DNA of 64,000 nt. It comes from Apostichopus japonicus (lineage: Eukaryota; Echinodermata; Holothuroidea; Aspidochirotida; Stichopodidae). Made by a program: the position numbers and the translations under genes. Location of the stretch: positions 10,953,001-11,017,000 of the forward strand of contig NC_092570.1 in assembly GCF_037975245.1 (NCBI RefSeq), given 5' to 3'. Below, piece after piece: positions 1 through 14,354 of this stretch. The notes below the pieces were generated by a model. That model saw only the letters and a list, made by a program, of their open reading frames with translations. It did no database searches and had not been told where the DNA came from. How positions within the stretch are numbered: the first letter of the stretch is position 1; each line of letters starts with the position of its first letter.

Positions 1-2207
1 TACCGATCAATCGAATGTGCGGTACCGATCAATCGAATGTGCGGTGCCGATCAATCTAATGTGCGGTACCGATCAATAAAATGTGCGGTACAGATTAATC
101 GAATGTTCGGTACCGATCAAACGAATGTTCGGTACCGATCAATCGAATGTGTACTATCGTTATATCAAATGTTCGGTACCGATCAATCGAATGTGGGGAT
201 TCGATCAATCGAATGTTCGGTACCGATCAATCGAATGTGCGGTACCGATCAATCGAATGTTCAATACCGATCAATGGAATGATCGGTACCGATCAATCGA
301 ATGTGCGATACCGATCAAACGAATGTTCGTTACCGATCGATCTAATGGGGGTGCCGATCAATCGTATGTGCAGTATTGATCAATCAAATGTGTACTATCG
401 TTAAATCGAATATTCGATGACGATCAATCGAAAGTGCGGTACCGATCATTTGAATGTTCGGTACCGATCAATCGAATGTGTGATACCGTACAATAGAATG
501 GGCGGTACCGATCACTCGAACGTTTGGTACCAATCAATGGAATGTGCGGTACCGATCAATCGAATGTTAATACTGATAATCGAATGATCGGTACCGATAA
601 ATCGAATGTGCGATACCGATCAATCGAATGTTCGGTACCGATCGATCGAAGGTGAGGTACCGATCAATCGAATGTGCTATACCGATTAATCGAATGTTCG
701 GTACCGATCAATCGACTGTGTGATACCGATCAATCGAATGTTCGGTACCGATCAATCGAATGTGCGGTACCGATCAATCGAATGTGCGGTACCGATCAAT
801 CTAATGTACGGTACCGATTAATAGAAATTTCGATACCGATCAAGCGAATGCTCAGTACCGGTCAATCGAATGATCGGTACCGATCAATCGAATGTAAGGT
901 AGCGATCAATCGAAAGTGCGGTACCGATCAATCGATTGTTCGGTACCGATCAATCGAATGTAAGGTAGCGATCAATCGAAAGTGCGGTACCGATCAATCG
1001 AATGTTCGGTACCGATCAATGTAATGTGCGTTACCGATCAATCGAATGTGCAGTACCGATCAATCGAAGGTGTCATAACGATCAATCGAATGTTCAATAC
1101 CGATCAATCGAATGTGCGGTACCGATCAATCGAATGTGCGGTACCGATTAATCGAATGTTCGGTATCGATCAATCGAATGTGTGATACCGATCAATCGAA
1201 TGTTCGGTACCGATCAATCGAATGTGCGGTACCGATCAATAGAATGTGCGGTACCTATCAATCGAATGTTCGGTACCGATCAATCGAATGTTCGGTACCG
1301 ATCAATCGAATGTGCGGTACCGATCAATCGAAGATGCGGTACCGATCGATAGAATGTGTGATACCGTACAATCGAATGGGCGATACAGATCAATCGAACG
1401 TTGGTACCGATCAATCGAATGTGTTATACCGATCAATCGAATGTTCGGTTCCGATCAATCGAATGTGTTATACCGATCAATCGAATGTGCGGTACCGATA
1501 AATTTAATGTGCGGTACCGATTAATCGAATTTTCGATACAGATCAAATGAAATTTCGGTACCGATCAATCGAATGTGCGTTACCGATCAATCGAATGTGC
1601 GGTACCGATCAATCGAATGTGCTGTACCGATCAATCTAATGTGCGGTACCGATCAATAAAATGTGCGGTACCGATTAATCGAATGTTCGGTACCGATCAA
1701 TCGAATGTGGCGATTCGATCAATCGAATGTTCGGTACCGATCAATCGAATGTGCGGTACCGATCAATCGAATGTTCAATACCGATCAATCGAATGTTCGG
1801 TACCGATCAATCGAATGTAAGGTAGCGATCAATCGAAAGTGCGGTACCGATCAATCGAATGTTCGGTACCTATCAATCGAATGTTCGGTACCGATCAATG
1901 TAATGTGCGGTACCGATTAATCGAATGTTCGGTACCGATCAAACGAATGTTCGGTACCGATCAATCGAATGTGTACTATCGTTATATCAAATGTTCGGTA
2001 CCGATCAATCGAATGTAAGGTAGCGATCAATCGAAAGTGCGGTACCGATCAATCGAATGTGCGTTACCGATCAATGTAATGTGCGTTACCGATCAATCGA
2101 ATGTGCAGTACCGATTAATCGAATGTTCGGTACCGATCAATCGAATGTGCGTTACCAATCAATCGAAGGTGCGGTACCGATCATTTGAATGTTCGGTACC
2201 GATCAAT

Positions 2208-2495
2208 CGAATGTGTCATACCGATCAATCGAATGTTCAATACCGATCAATCGGATGTTCGGTACCGATCAAACGAAAGTGCGGTACCGATCAATCGAAT
2301 GTGTGATACCGATCAATCGAATGTTCGGTACTGATCAATCGAATGTGCGGTACCGATCAATCGAATGTGCGGTACCGATCAATCGAATGTGCGATACCGA
2401 TTAATCGAATTTTCGGTACCGATCAAACGAATGCTCAGTACCGATCAATCGAATGGGCGATACCGATCAATCGAATGTGCGGTACCGATCAATCG
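2208..2495 (+). repeat. First copy of a 396-bp-spaced duplication
   Basis: About 288 bp here recur at 2604-2891, offset by 396 bp (18 monomers). Shared markers in the same order are GTGTCATACC, GTTCAATACC, a CGGATG variant, CAAACGAAAGTG and GGTACTGATC. The copies are separated by about 108 bp of other monomers, so either the duplication was not strictly adjacent or the space between has since changed. Confidence 0.75.
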
Positions 2496-2603
2496 AATGT
2501 GTGATACGGTACAATCGAATTGGCGATACAGATCAATCGAACGTTTGGTACCGATCAATCAAATGTGCGGTACCGATCAATCGAATGTGTCATACCGATC
2601 AAT

Positions 2604-2891
2604 CGAATGTGTCATACCGATCAATCGAATGTTCAATACCGATCAATCGGATGTTCGGTACCGATCAAACGAAAGTGCGGTACCGATCAATCGAATGTGT
2701 GATACCGATCAATCGAATGTTCGGTACTGATCAATCGAATGTGCGGTACCGATCAATCGAATGTGCGGTACCGATCAATCGAATGTGCGATACCGATTAA
2801 TCGAATTTTCGGTACCGATCAAACGAATGCTCAGTACCGATCAATCGAATGGGCGATACCGATCAATCGAATGTGCGGTACCGATCAATCG
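2604..2891 (+). repeat. Second copy of the 396-bp-spaced duplication
   Basis: Matches 2208-2495 monomer by monomer at an offset of 396 bp. It ends where the left copy continues with GTGTGATACGG and this copy continues with canonical monomers. Confidence 0.75.
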
Positions 2892-4400
2892 AATGTGCGG
2901 TACCGATCAATCGAATATGCGGTACCGATTAATCGAATGTTCGGTGCCGATCAATCGAATGTGTGATACCGATCAATCGAATGTTCGGTACCGATCAATC
3001 GAATGTGTACTATCTTTATATCAAATGTTCGGTACCGATCAATCGAATGTAAGGTAGCGATCAATCGAAAGTGCGGTACCGATCAATCAAATGTTCGGTA
3101 CCGATTAATGAAATGTGCGGTACCGATCAATCGAATGTGCAGTACCGATCAATCGAATGTTCGGTACCGATCAATGGAAAATTCGGTACCGATTAATCGA
3201 ATGTTCGGTACCGATCAATCGAATGTGCGTTACCAATCAATCGAAGGTGCGGTACCGATCATTTGAATGTTCGGTACCGATCAATCGAATGTGTGATACC
3301 GTACAATCGAATTGGCGATACAGATCAATCGAATGTGCGGTACCGATCAATCGAATGTGCGGTACCGATCAATCGAATGTTCGGTACCGAACAATCAAAT
3401 GTGCGGTACCGATCAATCGAATGTGTCATACCGATCAATCGAATGTGTCATACCGATCAATCGAATGTTCAATACCGATCAATCGGATGTTCGGTACCGA
3501 TCAAATGAAAGTGCGGTACCGATCAATCGAATGTGCGGTACCGATCAATCGAATGTGCGGTACCGATTAATCGAATTTTCGGTACCGATCAAACGAATGC
3601 TCAGTACCGATCAATCGAATGGGCGATACCGATCAATCGAACGTTTGGTACCGATCAATCGAATGTGCGGTACCGATCATTCGAATGTGCGGTACCGATT
3701 AATCGAATGTTCGGTACCGACCAATCGAATGTGTGATATCGATCAATCGAATGTTCGGTACCGATCAATCGAATGTGAGGTACCGATCAATCGAATGTGC
3801 GGTACCGATCAATCTAATGTGCGGTTTCGATTAATCGAATATTCGGTACCGATCAAACGAATACTCAGTACCGATCAATCGAATGTGCGGTACCGATCAA
3901 TCGAATGTGCGGTACCTATCAATCGAATGTTCGGTACCGATTAATCGAATGTTCGGGTCCGATCAATCGAATGTGCGATACCGATCAATCGGATGTGCGG
4001 TACCGATCAATCTAATGTACGGTACCGATTAATAGAAATTTCGTTACCGATCAAGCGAATGCTCAGTACCGATCAATCGAATGATCGGTACCGATCAATC
4101 GAATGTGCGATACCGATCAATCGAATGTTCGGTACCGATCGATCGAATGTGCGATACCGATCAATCGAATGTGCGATACCGATCAATCGAATGTGCGGTA
4201 CCAATCAATCGAATGTTCGGTACCGATCAATCGAATGTGCGGTACCGATCAATCGAATGTTCGGTACCGATCAATCGAATGTTCGATACCGATCAAACGT
4301 ATAATCGGTACCGATCAATCGAATATTCGATACCTATCAATCGAATGTTCGGTACCGATCAATCGAATGTAAGGTAGCGATCAATCGAAAGTGCGGTACC

Positions 4401-4774
4401 GATCAAACGAATGTTCGTTACCGATCAATCGAATGTGTACTATCGTTAAATCGAATGTTCGGTACCGATCAATCGAATGTGTGATACCGATCGATCGAAT
4501 GGTCGACACCGATCAATCGAATTTGCGATACCGATCAATCGAATGTGCGGTACCGATCAATCGAGTGTTCGGTACCGATCAATCGAATCTGCGGTACTGA
4601 TTAATCGAATTTTCGGTACAGATCAAACGAATGTTCGGTAACGTTTAATCGAATGTGCGGTACCGATCAATCGAATGTGCGGTACCGATCAATCGAATAT
4701 GCGGTACCGATCAATCTAATGTGCTGCACCGATCAATCGAATGTGCGGTAGCGATCAATCGAAAGAGCGGTGCC
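4401..4774 (+). repeat. Nested 374-bp unit, copy 1
   Basis: Seventeen monomers starting at a GATCAAACG variant and including the TACTATCGTT monomer, GGTCGACACC and CGAGTGTTCGG. They repeat directly at 4775-5148, and a third partial copy runs to about 5217. This lies inside the 2,726-bp unit, so at least two rounds of unequal duplication are layered here. Confidence 0.85.
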
Positions 4775-5148
4775 GATCAAACGAATGTTCGTTACCGATC
4801 TATCGAATGTGTACTATCGTTAAATCGAATGTTCGGTACCGATCAATCGAATGTGTGATACCGATCGATCGAATGGTCGACACCGATCAATCGAATTTGC
4901 GATACCGATCAATCGAATGTGCGGTACCGATCAATCGAGTGTTCGGTACCGATCAATCGAATCTGCGGTACTGATTAATCGAATTTTCGGTACAGATCAA
5001 ACGAATGTTCGGTAACGTTTAATCGAATGTGCGGTACCGATCAATCGAATGTGCGGTACCGATCAATCGAATATGCGGTACCGATCAATCGAATGTGCTG
5101 CACCGATCAATCGAATGTAAGGTAGCGATCAATCGAAAGAGCGGTGCC
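4775..5148 (+). repeat. Nested 374-bp unit, copy 2
   Basis: Follows 4401-4774 directly. Small differences separate it from copy 1, for example GATCTATCG in place of GATCAATCG just after the start. It is therefore older than the larger duplication that carried both copies to 7127-7874. Confidence 0.85.
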
Positions 5149-7126
5149 GATCAAACGAATGTTCGTTACCGATCTATCGAATGTGTACTATCGTTAAATC
5201 GAATGTTCGGTACCGATTAATCGAATGTGCGGATTCGATCAATCGAATGTTCGGTACCGATCAATCGAATGATCGGTACCGATCAATCGAATGTGCGATG
5301 CCGATCAATCGAATATGCAGTACCGATCAAACGAATGTTCGGGATCGATCGAATGGGGGTGATACCTATCAATCGAATGTTCGGTACCGATCAATCGAAT
5401 GTAAGGTAGCGATCAATCGAAAGTGCGGTACCGATCAATAGAATGTTCGGTACCGATCAATCGAATGTAAGGTAGCGATCAATCGAATATGCAGTACCGA
5501 TCAATCGAATGTGCGGTACCGATCAATCGAATGTTCGGTACCGATCAATGTAATGTGCGTTACCGATCAATCGAATGTGCTGTACCGATCAATCTAATGT
5601 GCGGTACCGATCAATAAAATGTGCGGTACCGATTAATCGAATGTTCGGTACCGATCAATCGAATGTGGCGATTCGATCAATCGAATGTTCGGTACCGATC
5701 AATCGAATGTGCGGTACCGATCAATCGAATGTTCAATACCGATCAATCGAATGTTCGGTACCGATCAATCGAATGTAAGGTAGCGATCAATCGAAAGTGC
5801 GGTACCGATCAATCGAATGTTCGGTACCTATCAATCGAATGTTCGGTACCGATCAATGCAATGTGCGGTACCGATCAATCGAATGTTCGGTACCGATCAA
5901 ACGAATGTTCGGTACCGATCAATCGAATGTGTACTATCGTTATATCAAATGTTCGGTACCGATCAATCGAATGTAAGGTAGCGATCAATCGAAAGTGCGG
6001 TACCGATCAATCGAATGTTCGGTACCGATCAATGTAATGTGCGTTACCGATCAATCGAATGTGCAGTACCGATTAATCGAATGTTCGGTACCGATCAATC
6101 GAATGTGCGTTACCAATCAATCGAAGGTGCGGTACCGATCATTTGAATGTTCGGTACCGATCAATCGAATGTGTGATACCGTACAATCGAATTGGCGATA
6201 CAGATCAATCGAACGTTTGGTACCGATCAATCAAATGTGCGGTACCGATCAATCGAATGTATGATACCTATTAATCGAATGTGTCATACCGATCAATCGA
6301 ATGTTCAATACCGATCAATCGGATGTTCGGTACAGATCAATCGAACGTTTGGTACCGATCAATCGAATGTGCGGTACCGATCAATCGAATGTTCGGTACC
6401 GATCAATCAAATGTGCGGTACCGATCAATCGAATGTGTCATACCGATCAATCGAATGTGTCATACCGATCAATCAAATGTTCAATACCGATCAATCGGAT
6501 GTTCGGTACCGATCAATCGAAAATTCGGTACCGATCAAACGAAAGTGCGGTACCGATCAATCGAATGTGTGATACCGATCAATCGAATGTTCGGTACGGA
6601 TCAATCGAATGTGCGGTACCGATCAATCGAATGTGCGGTACCTATCAATCGAATGTTCGGTACCGATTAATCGAATGTTCGGGTCCGATCAATCGAATGT
6701 GCGATACCGATCAATCGGATGTGCGGTACCGATCAATCTAATGTACGGTACCGATTAATAGAAATTTCGTTACCGATCAAGCGAATGCTCAGTACCGATC
6801 AATCGAATGATCGGTACCGATCAATCGAATGTGCGATACCGATCAATCGAATGTTCGGTACCGATCGATCGAATGTGCGATACCGATCAATCGAATGTGC
6901 GATACCGATCAATCGAATGTGCGGTACCAATCAATCGAATGTTCGGTACCGATCAATCGAATGTGCGGTACCGATCAATCGAATGTTCGGTACCGATCAA
7001 TCGAATGTTCGATACCGATCAAACGTATAATCGGTACCGATCAATCGAATATTCGATACCTATCAATCGAATGTTCGGTACCGATCAATCGAATGTAAGG
7101 TAGCGATCAATCGAAAGTGCGGTACC

Positions 7127-7500
7127 GATCAAACGAATGTTCGTTACCGATCAATCGAATGTGTACTATCGTTAAATCGAATGTTCGGTACCGATCAATC
7201 GAATGTGTGATACCGATCGATCGAATGGTCGACACCGATCAATCGAATTTGCGATACCGATCAATCGAATGTGCGGTACCGATCAATCGAGTGTTCGGTA
7301 CCGATCAATCGAATCTGCGGTACTGATTAATCGAATTTTCGGTACAGATCAAACGAATGTTCGGTAACGTTTAATCGAATGTGCGGTACCGATCAATCGA
7401 ATGTGCGGTACCGATCAATCGAATATGCGGTACCGATCAATCTAATGTGCTGCACCGATCAATCGAATGTGCGGTAGCGATCAATCGAAAGAGCGGTGCC
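7127..7500 (+). repeat. Nested 374-bp unit, copy 1 of the second large unit
   Basis: Equivalent of 4401-4774 displaced by 2,726 bp. Confidence 0.85.
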
Positions 7501-7874
7501 GATCAAACGAATGTTCGTTACCGATCTATCGAATGTGTACTATCGTTAAATCGAATGTTCGGTACCGATCAATCGAATGTGTGATACCGATCGATCGAAT
7601 GGTCGACACCGATCAATCGAATTTGCGATACCGATCAATCGAATGTGCGGTACCGATCAATCGAGTGTTCGGTACCGATCAATCGAATCTGCGGTACTGA
7701 TTAATCGAATTTTCGGTACAGATCAAACGAATGTTCGGTAACGTTTAATCGAATGTGCGGTACCGATCAATCGAATGTGCGGTACCGATCAATCGAATAT
7801 GCGGTACCGATCAATCGAATGTGCTGCACCGATCAATCGAATGTAAGGTAGCGATCAATCGAAAGAGCGGTGCC
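7501..7874 (+). repeat. Nested 374-bp unit, copy 2 of the second large unit
   Basis: Equivalent of 4775-5148 displaced by 2,726 bp. The same internal difference from its neighbour is kept. Confidence 0.85.
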
Positions 7875-10239
7875 GATCAAACGAATGTTCGTTACCGATC
7901 TATCGAATGTGTACTATCGTTAAATCGAATGTTCGGTACCGATTAATCGAATGTGCGGATTCGATCAATCGAATGTTCGGTACCGATCAATCGAATGATC
8001 GGTACCGATCAATCGAATGTGCGATGCCGATCAATCGAATATGCAGTACCGATCAAACGAATGTTCGGGATCGATCGAATGGGGGTGATACCTATCAATC
8101 GAATGTTCGGTACCGATCAATCGAATGTAAGGTAGCGATCAATCGAAAGTGCGGTACCGATCAATAGAATGTTCGGTACCGATCAATCGAATGTAAGGTA
8201 GCGATCAATCGAATATGCAGTACCGATCAATCGAATGTGCGGTACCGATCAATCGAATGTTCGGTACCGATCAATGTAATGTGCGTTACCGATCAATCGA
8301 ATGTGCTGTACCGATCAATCTAATGTGCGGTACCGATCAATAAAATGTGCGGTACCGATTAATCGAATGTTCGGTACCGATCAATCGAATGTGGCGATTC
8401 GATCAATCGAATGTTCGGTACCGATCAATCGAATGTGCGGTACCGATCAATCGAATGTTCAATACCGATCAATCGAATGTTCGGTACCGATCAATCGAAT
8501 GTAAGGTAGCGATCAATCGAAAGTGCGGTACCGATCAATCGAATGTTCGGTACCTATCAATCGAATGTTCGGTACCGATCAATGCAATGTGCGGTACCGA
8601 TCAATCGAATGTTCGGTACCGATCAAACGAATGTTCGGTACCGATCAATCGAATGTGTACTATCGTTATATCAAATGTTCGGTACCGATCAATCGAATGT
8701 AAGGTAGCGATCAATCGAAAGTGCGGTACCGATCAATCGAATGTTCGGTACCGATCAATGTAATGTGCGTTACCGATCAATCGAATGTGCAGTACCGATT
8801 AATCGAATGTTCGGTACCGATCAATCGAATGTGCGTTACCAATCAATCGAAGGTGCGGTACCGATCATTTGAATGTTCGGTACCGATCAATCGAATGTGT
8901 GATACCGTACAATCGAATTGGCGATACAGATCAATCGAACGTTTGGTACCGATCAATCAAATGTGCGGTACCGATCAATCGAATGTATGATACCTATTAA
9001 TCGAATGTGTCATACCGATCAATCGAATGTTCAATACCGATCAATCGGATGTTCGGTACAGATCAATCGAACGTTTGGTACCGATCAATCGAATGTGCGG
9101 TACCGATCAATCGAATGTTCGGTACCGATCAATCAAATGTGCGGTACCGATCAATCGAATGTGTCATACCGATCAATCGAATGTGTCATACCGATCAATC
9201 AAATGTTCAATACCGATCAATCGGATGTTCGGTACCGATCAATCGAAAATTCGGTACCGATCAAACGAAAGTGCGGTACCGATCAATCGAATGTGTGATA
9301 CCGATCAATCGAATGTTCGGTACGGATCAATCGAATGTGCGGTACCGATCAATCGAATGTGCGGTACCGATCAATCTAATGTGCGGTACCTATTAATCGA
9401 ATTTTCGGTACCGATCGAACGAATGCTCAGTACCGATCAATCTAATGGGCGATACCGATCAATCGAACGTTTGGTACCGATCAATCGAATGTGCGGTACC
9501 GATCAATCGAATGTGCGGTACAGATTAATCGAATGTGCAGTACCGATCAATCGAATGTTCAATACCGATCAATGGAATGATCGAAACCGATCAATCGAAT
9601 GTGCGATACCGATCAATCGAATGTGCAGTATCGATCAATCGAATGTTCGGTACCGATCAATCGAATGTGCGGTACCGATCAATCGAATGTGCGGTACCGA
9701 TCAATCGAATATTCGATACCTATCAATCGAATGTTCGGTACCGATCAATCGAATGTAAGGTAGCGATCAATCGAAAGTACGGTACCGATCAATCGAATGT
9801 TCGTTACCGATCAATCGAATGTGTACCATCGTTAAATCGAATGTTCGGTACCGATCAATGGAATGTTCGGTACCGATCGATCGAATGTGCGATACCGATC
9901 AATCGAATGTGCGATACCGATCAATCGAATGTGCGGTACCGATCAATCGAGTGTTCGGTACCGATCAATCGAATGTGCGGTACTGATTAATCGAATTTTC
10001 GGTACAGATCAAACGAAATTTCGGTAACGATGAATCGAATGTGCAGAACCGATCAATCGAATGTGCGGTACCGATCAATCGAATGTGCGGTACCGATCAA
10101 TCTAATGTGCTGCACCGATCAAACGAATGTTCGTTACCGATCAATCGAATGTGTACTATCGTTAAATCGAATGTTCGGTACCGATTAATCGAATGTGCGG
10201 ATTCAATCAATCGAATGTTCGGTACCGATTAATCGAATG

Positions 10240-11283
10240 TGCGGTACCGATTAATCGAATGTGCAGTTCCGATCAATCGAATGTTCAATACCGATCAATG
10301 GAATGATCGAAACCGATCAATCGAATGTGCGATACCGATCAATCGAATGTGCAGTATCGATCAATCGAATGTTCGGTACCGATCAATCGAATGTGCGGTA
10401 CCGATCAATCGAATGTGCACTACCGATCAATCGAATGTTCGGTACCGATAAATCGAATGTTGGTACCGATCAATCGAATGTTCGGTACCGATCAATCGAA
10501 TGTTCGATACCAATCAATCGAATGTTCGGTACCGTTTAATCGAATGTTCGGTACCGATCAATCGAATGTGCGGTACCGATCAATGGAAGGTGCGGTACCG
10601 ATCATTTGAATGTTCGGTACCGATCAATCGAGTGTGTGATACCGATCAATCGAATTGGCGATACAGATCAATCGAATGTGCGGTACCGATCAATCGAATG
10701 TGCGGTACCGATCAATCGAATGTGTTATACCGATCAATCGAATGTTCGGTACCGATCAATCGAATGTGCGGTATCTATCAATTGAAGGTGCGGTACCGAT
10801 AAATTTAATTTGCGGTACTGATTAATCGAATTTTCGGTTCAGATCAAACGAATGTTCGGTAACGATTAATCGAATGTGCGGTACCGATTAATCGAATGTG
10901 CGGTACCGATCAATCGAATGTGCGGTACCGATCAATCTAATGCGCTGCACCGATTAATCGAATGTTCGGTACCGATCAAACGAATGTTCGGTACCGATCA
11001 ATCGAATGTGCGGTACCGATCAATCGAATGTTCGGTACCGATCAATCGAATGTGTACTATCGTTATATCGAATGTTCGGTACCGATCAATCGAATGTGCG
11101 AATTCGATCAATAAAATGTTCGGTACCGATCAATCGAATGTGCGGTACCGATCAATCGAATGTTCAATACCGAGCAATCGAATGATCGATACCGATCAAT
11201 CGAATGTGCGATATCGATCAAACGAATGTTCGGTACCGATCGATCGAATGTGCGGTACCGATCAATCGTATGTGCAGTATTGA
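10240..11283 (+). repeat. About 1-kb segment duplicated 4.1 kb away, copy 1
   Basis: Shares an ordered set of variant monomers with 14355-15376. The offset is 4,115 bp at the left and 4,093 bp at the right, with whole-monomer gains and losses between. Markers include ATGATCGAAACC, the short GTTGGTACC monomer, CATTTGAATG, TACTATCGTTATATC and GAATTCGATCAATAAAATG. Confidence 0.75.
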
Positions 11284-14200
11284 TCAATAAAATGTTCGGT
11301 ACCGATCAATCGAATGTGCGGTACCGATCTATCGAATGTTCAATACCGATCAATCGAATGATCGGTACCGATCAATCGAATGTGCGATATCGATCAAACG
11401 AATGTTCGGTACCGATCGATCGAATGTGCGGTACCGATCGATCGTATGTGCAGTATTGATCAATCGAATGTTCGGTACCGATCAATCGAATGTGCGATAA
11501 AGATCAATCGAATGTTCGGTACCGATCAATCGAATGTGCGGTAACGATTAATCGAATGTGCGGTATACCGATCAATCGAATGTGCGGTACTGATAAATGG
11601 AATGTTCGGTACCGATCAAACGAATGTTTGATACCGATCAATCGAATGTGTACTATCGTTAAAACGAATCTTCGATACCGATCAATCGAATGTGCGGATT
11701 CGATCAATCGAATGTTCGGTACCGATCAATGGAATGTGCGGTACCGATCAATCGAATGTTGGGTACCGATCGATCGAATGTGTGATACCGATCAATCGAA
11801 TGTGCGAAACCGATCAATCGAATGTTCGGTACTGATCAATGGAATGTCCGGTACCGATCATTCGAATGTTCAATACTGATCAATCGAATGTGCGGTACCG
11901 AACATTTTGAATGCTCTGTACCGATCAATCGAATGTGTGAAACCGCACAATCGAATGGGCGGTACCGATCAATCAAATGTGCGGTACCGATTAATCGAAT
12001 GTTCGGTACCGATCAATCGAATGTGCGATACCGATCAATCGAATGTACGGTACCGATCAATCTAATGTGCGGTACCGATTAATCGAATGTGCGGTACCGA
12101 TCAATCTAATGTGCTGTAGCGATTAATCGAATGTTCGGTACCGATCAAACGAATGTTCGGTACCGATCAATAGAATGTGCGGTACCGATCAATCGAATTA
12201 GCGGTACCGATCAATCTAATGTGCGGTACCGATAAATCGAATGTTCGCTACCGATCAATTTAATGTGCGGTACCGATCAATCGAATGTGAACTATCGTTA
12301 TATCGAATGTTCGCTACCGATCAATCGAATGTGCGAATTCGATCAATAAAATGTTCGGTACCGATCAATCGAATGTGCGGTACCGATCAATCGAATGTTC
12401 AATACCGATCAATCGAATGATCGGTACCGATCAATCGAATGTGCGATACCGATCAAACGAATGTTCGGTACCGATCGATCGAATGGGTGATACCGATCAA
12501 TCGTATGTGCAGTATTGATCAATCAAATGTTCGGTACCGATCAATCGAATGTGCAATAAAGATCAATCGAATGTTCGGTACCGATCAATCGAATGTGCGG
12601 TAACAATTAATCGAATGTGCGGTACCGATCAATCGAATGTGCACTACCGATCAATCGAATATTCGATACCTATCAATCGAATGTTCGGTACCGATCAATC
12701 GAATGTAAGGTAGCGATCAATCGAATGTGTACTATCGTTAAATCGAATGTTCGGTACCGATCAATGGAATGTTCGGTACCGATCGATCGAATGTGCGATA
12801 CCGATCAATCGAATGTGCGATACCGATCAATCGAATGTGCGGTACCGATCAATCGAGTGTTCGGTACCGATCAATCGAATGTGCGGTACCAATAATCGAA
12901 TGTTCGGTTCCGATCAAACGAATGTTCGGTACCGATCAATCGAATGTGTACTATCGTTAAATCGAATGTTCGGTACCGATCAATCGAATGTGCGGATTCG
13001 ATCAATCAAATGTTCGGTACCGATCGATCGAATGTGCGGTACCGATTAATAGAATTTTCGGTACCGATCAAACGAATGCTCAGTACCGATCAATCGAATG
13101 TTCGATACCGATCAATCGAACGTTTGGAACCGATCAATCGAATGTGCGGTACCGATTAATCGAATGTTCGGTACCGATCAATCGAATGTGTGATACCGAT
13201 CAATCGAATGTGCGGTACCGATCAATCGAATGTGCGGTACCGATCAATCGAATGTGCGGTACCGATCAATCTAATGTGCTGCACCGATCAAACGAATGTT
13301 CGTTACCGATCAATCGAATGTGTACTATCGTTAAATCGAATGTTCGGTACCGATTAATCGAATGTGCGGATTCGATCAATCGAATGTTCGGTACCGATCA
13401 ATCGAATGTGCGGTACCGATCAATCGAATGTTCAATACCGATCAATCGAATGATCGGTACCGATCAATCGAATATTCGGTACCTATCAATCGAATGTTCG
13501 GTACCGATCAATCGAATGTAAGGTAGCGATCAATCGAAAGTGCGGTACCGATCAATAGAAAGTTCGGTACCGATCAATCGAATGTGCGTTACCGATCAAT
13601 CGAATATGCAGTACCGATCAATCGAATGTTCGGTACGAATCAATCGAATGTAAGGTAGCGATCAATCGAAAGTGCGGTACCGATCAAACGATTGTTCGGT
13701 ACCGATCAATCGAATGTAAGGTAGCGATCAATCGAAAGTGCGGTACCGATCAATCGAATGTTCGGTACCGATCAATGTAATGTGCGTTACCGATCAATCG
13801 AATGTGCAGTACCCATTAATCGAATGTTCGGTACCGATCAATCGAATGTGCGTTACCAATCAATCGAAGGTGCGGTACCGATCATTTGAATATTCGGTAC
13901 AGATCAATCGAATGTGTGATACCGTACAATCGAATTGGCGATACAGATCAATCGAACGTTTGGTACCGATCAATCGAATGTTCGGTACCGATAAATCGAA
14001 TGTGCGGTACCGATCAATCGAATGTGTCATACCGATCAATCGAATGGGTCATACCGATTAATCGAATGTTCGGTACCGATCAATCGGATGTTCGGTACCG
14101 ATCAATCGAATGTTCGGTACCGATCAAACGAAAGTGCGGTACCGATCAATCGAATGTTCGGTACGGATCAATCGAATGTGCGGTACCGATCAATCGAATG

Positions 14201-14354
14201 TGCGGTACCGATCAATCTAATGTGCGGTACCGATTAATCGAATTTTCGGTACAGATCGAACGAATGCTCAGTACCGATCAATCGAATGGGCGATACCGAT
14301 CAATCGAACGTTTGGTACCGATCAATCGAATGTTCGGTACCGATCAATCGAATG

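Larger units (their letters stand above)
1..3884 (+). repeat. Irregular satellite segment, left end
   Basis: Canonical and divergent 22-bp monomers without one clear large tandem unit. A segment marked by the variant CAATAAAATG (position 74) recurs near 1654, 5612 and 8338, so pieces of this region also belong to the 2.7-kb unit to its right. Phase slips occur, for example a 1-base loss in GTTGGTACC near 1400. No gene is supported. Confidence 0.85.
3885..6610 (+). repeat. 2,726-bp higher-order unit, copy 1
   Basis: This stretch is repeated directly at 6611-9336. The length is 124 monomers minus 2 bp, so both copies carry the same net indels. Private variants such as GTTCGGGTCC, GATCAAACGTATAATCGG and GATCGAATGGGGGTG recur at the same offset. 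The left boundary lies where the preceding monomer differs (linker CTCA before copy 1, GTTCGGTACGG before copy 2). I found no base difference between copies in the stretches I compared, which implies a very recent event or an assembly duplication. Confidence 0.9.
6611..9336 (+). repeat. 2,726-bp higher-order unit, copy 2
   Basis: Direct tandem copy of 3885-6610. Similarity lasts to about 9358. After that GATCAATCTAATG replaces the next monomer of the first unit. It contains the same nested 374-bp repeats. Confidence 0.9.

Noticed and set aside
11504-11707. Reverse-strand frames such as 11504-11707 and 25896-26120
   Set aside because: They exist only where variant monomers lose the TGA that the reverse strand meets once per 66 bp. 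Their peptide is the antisense of the satellite.
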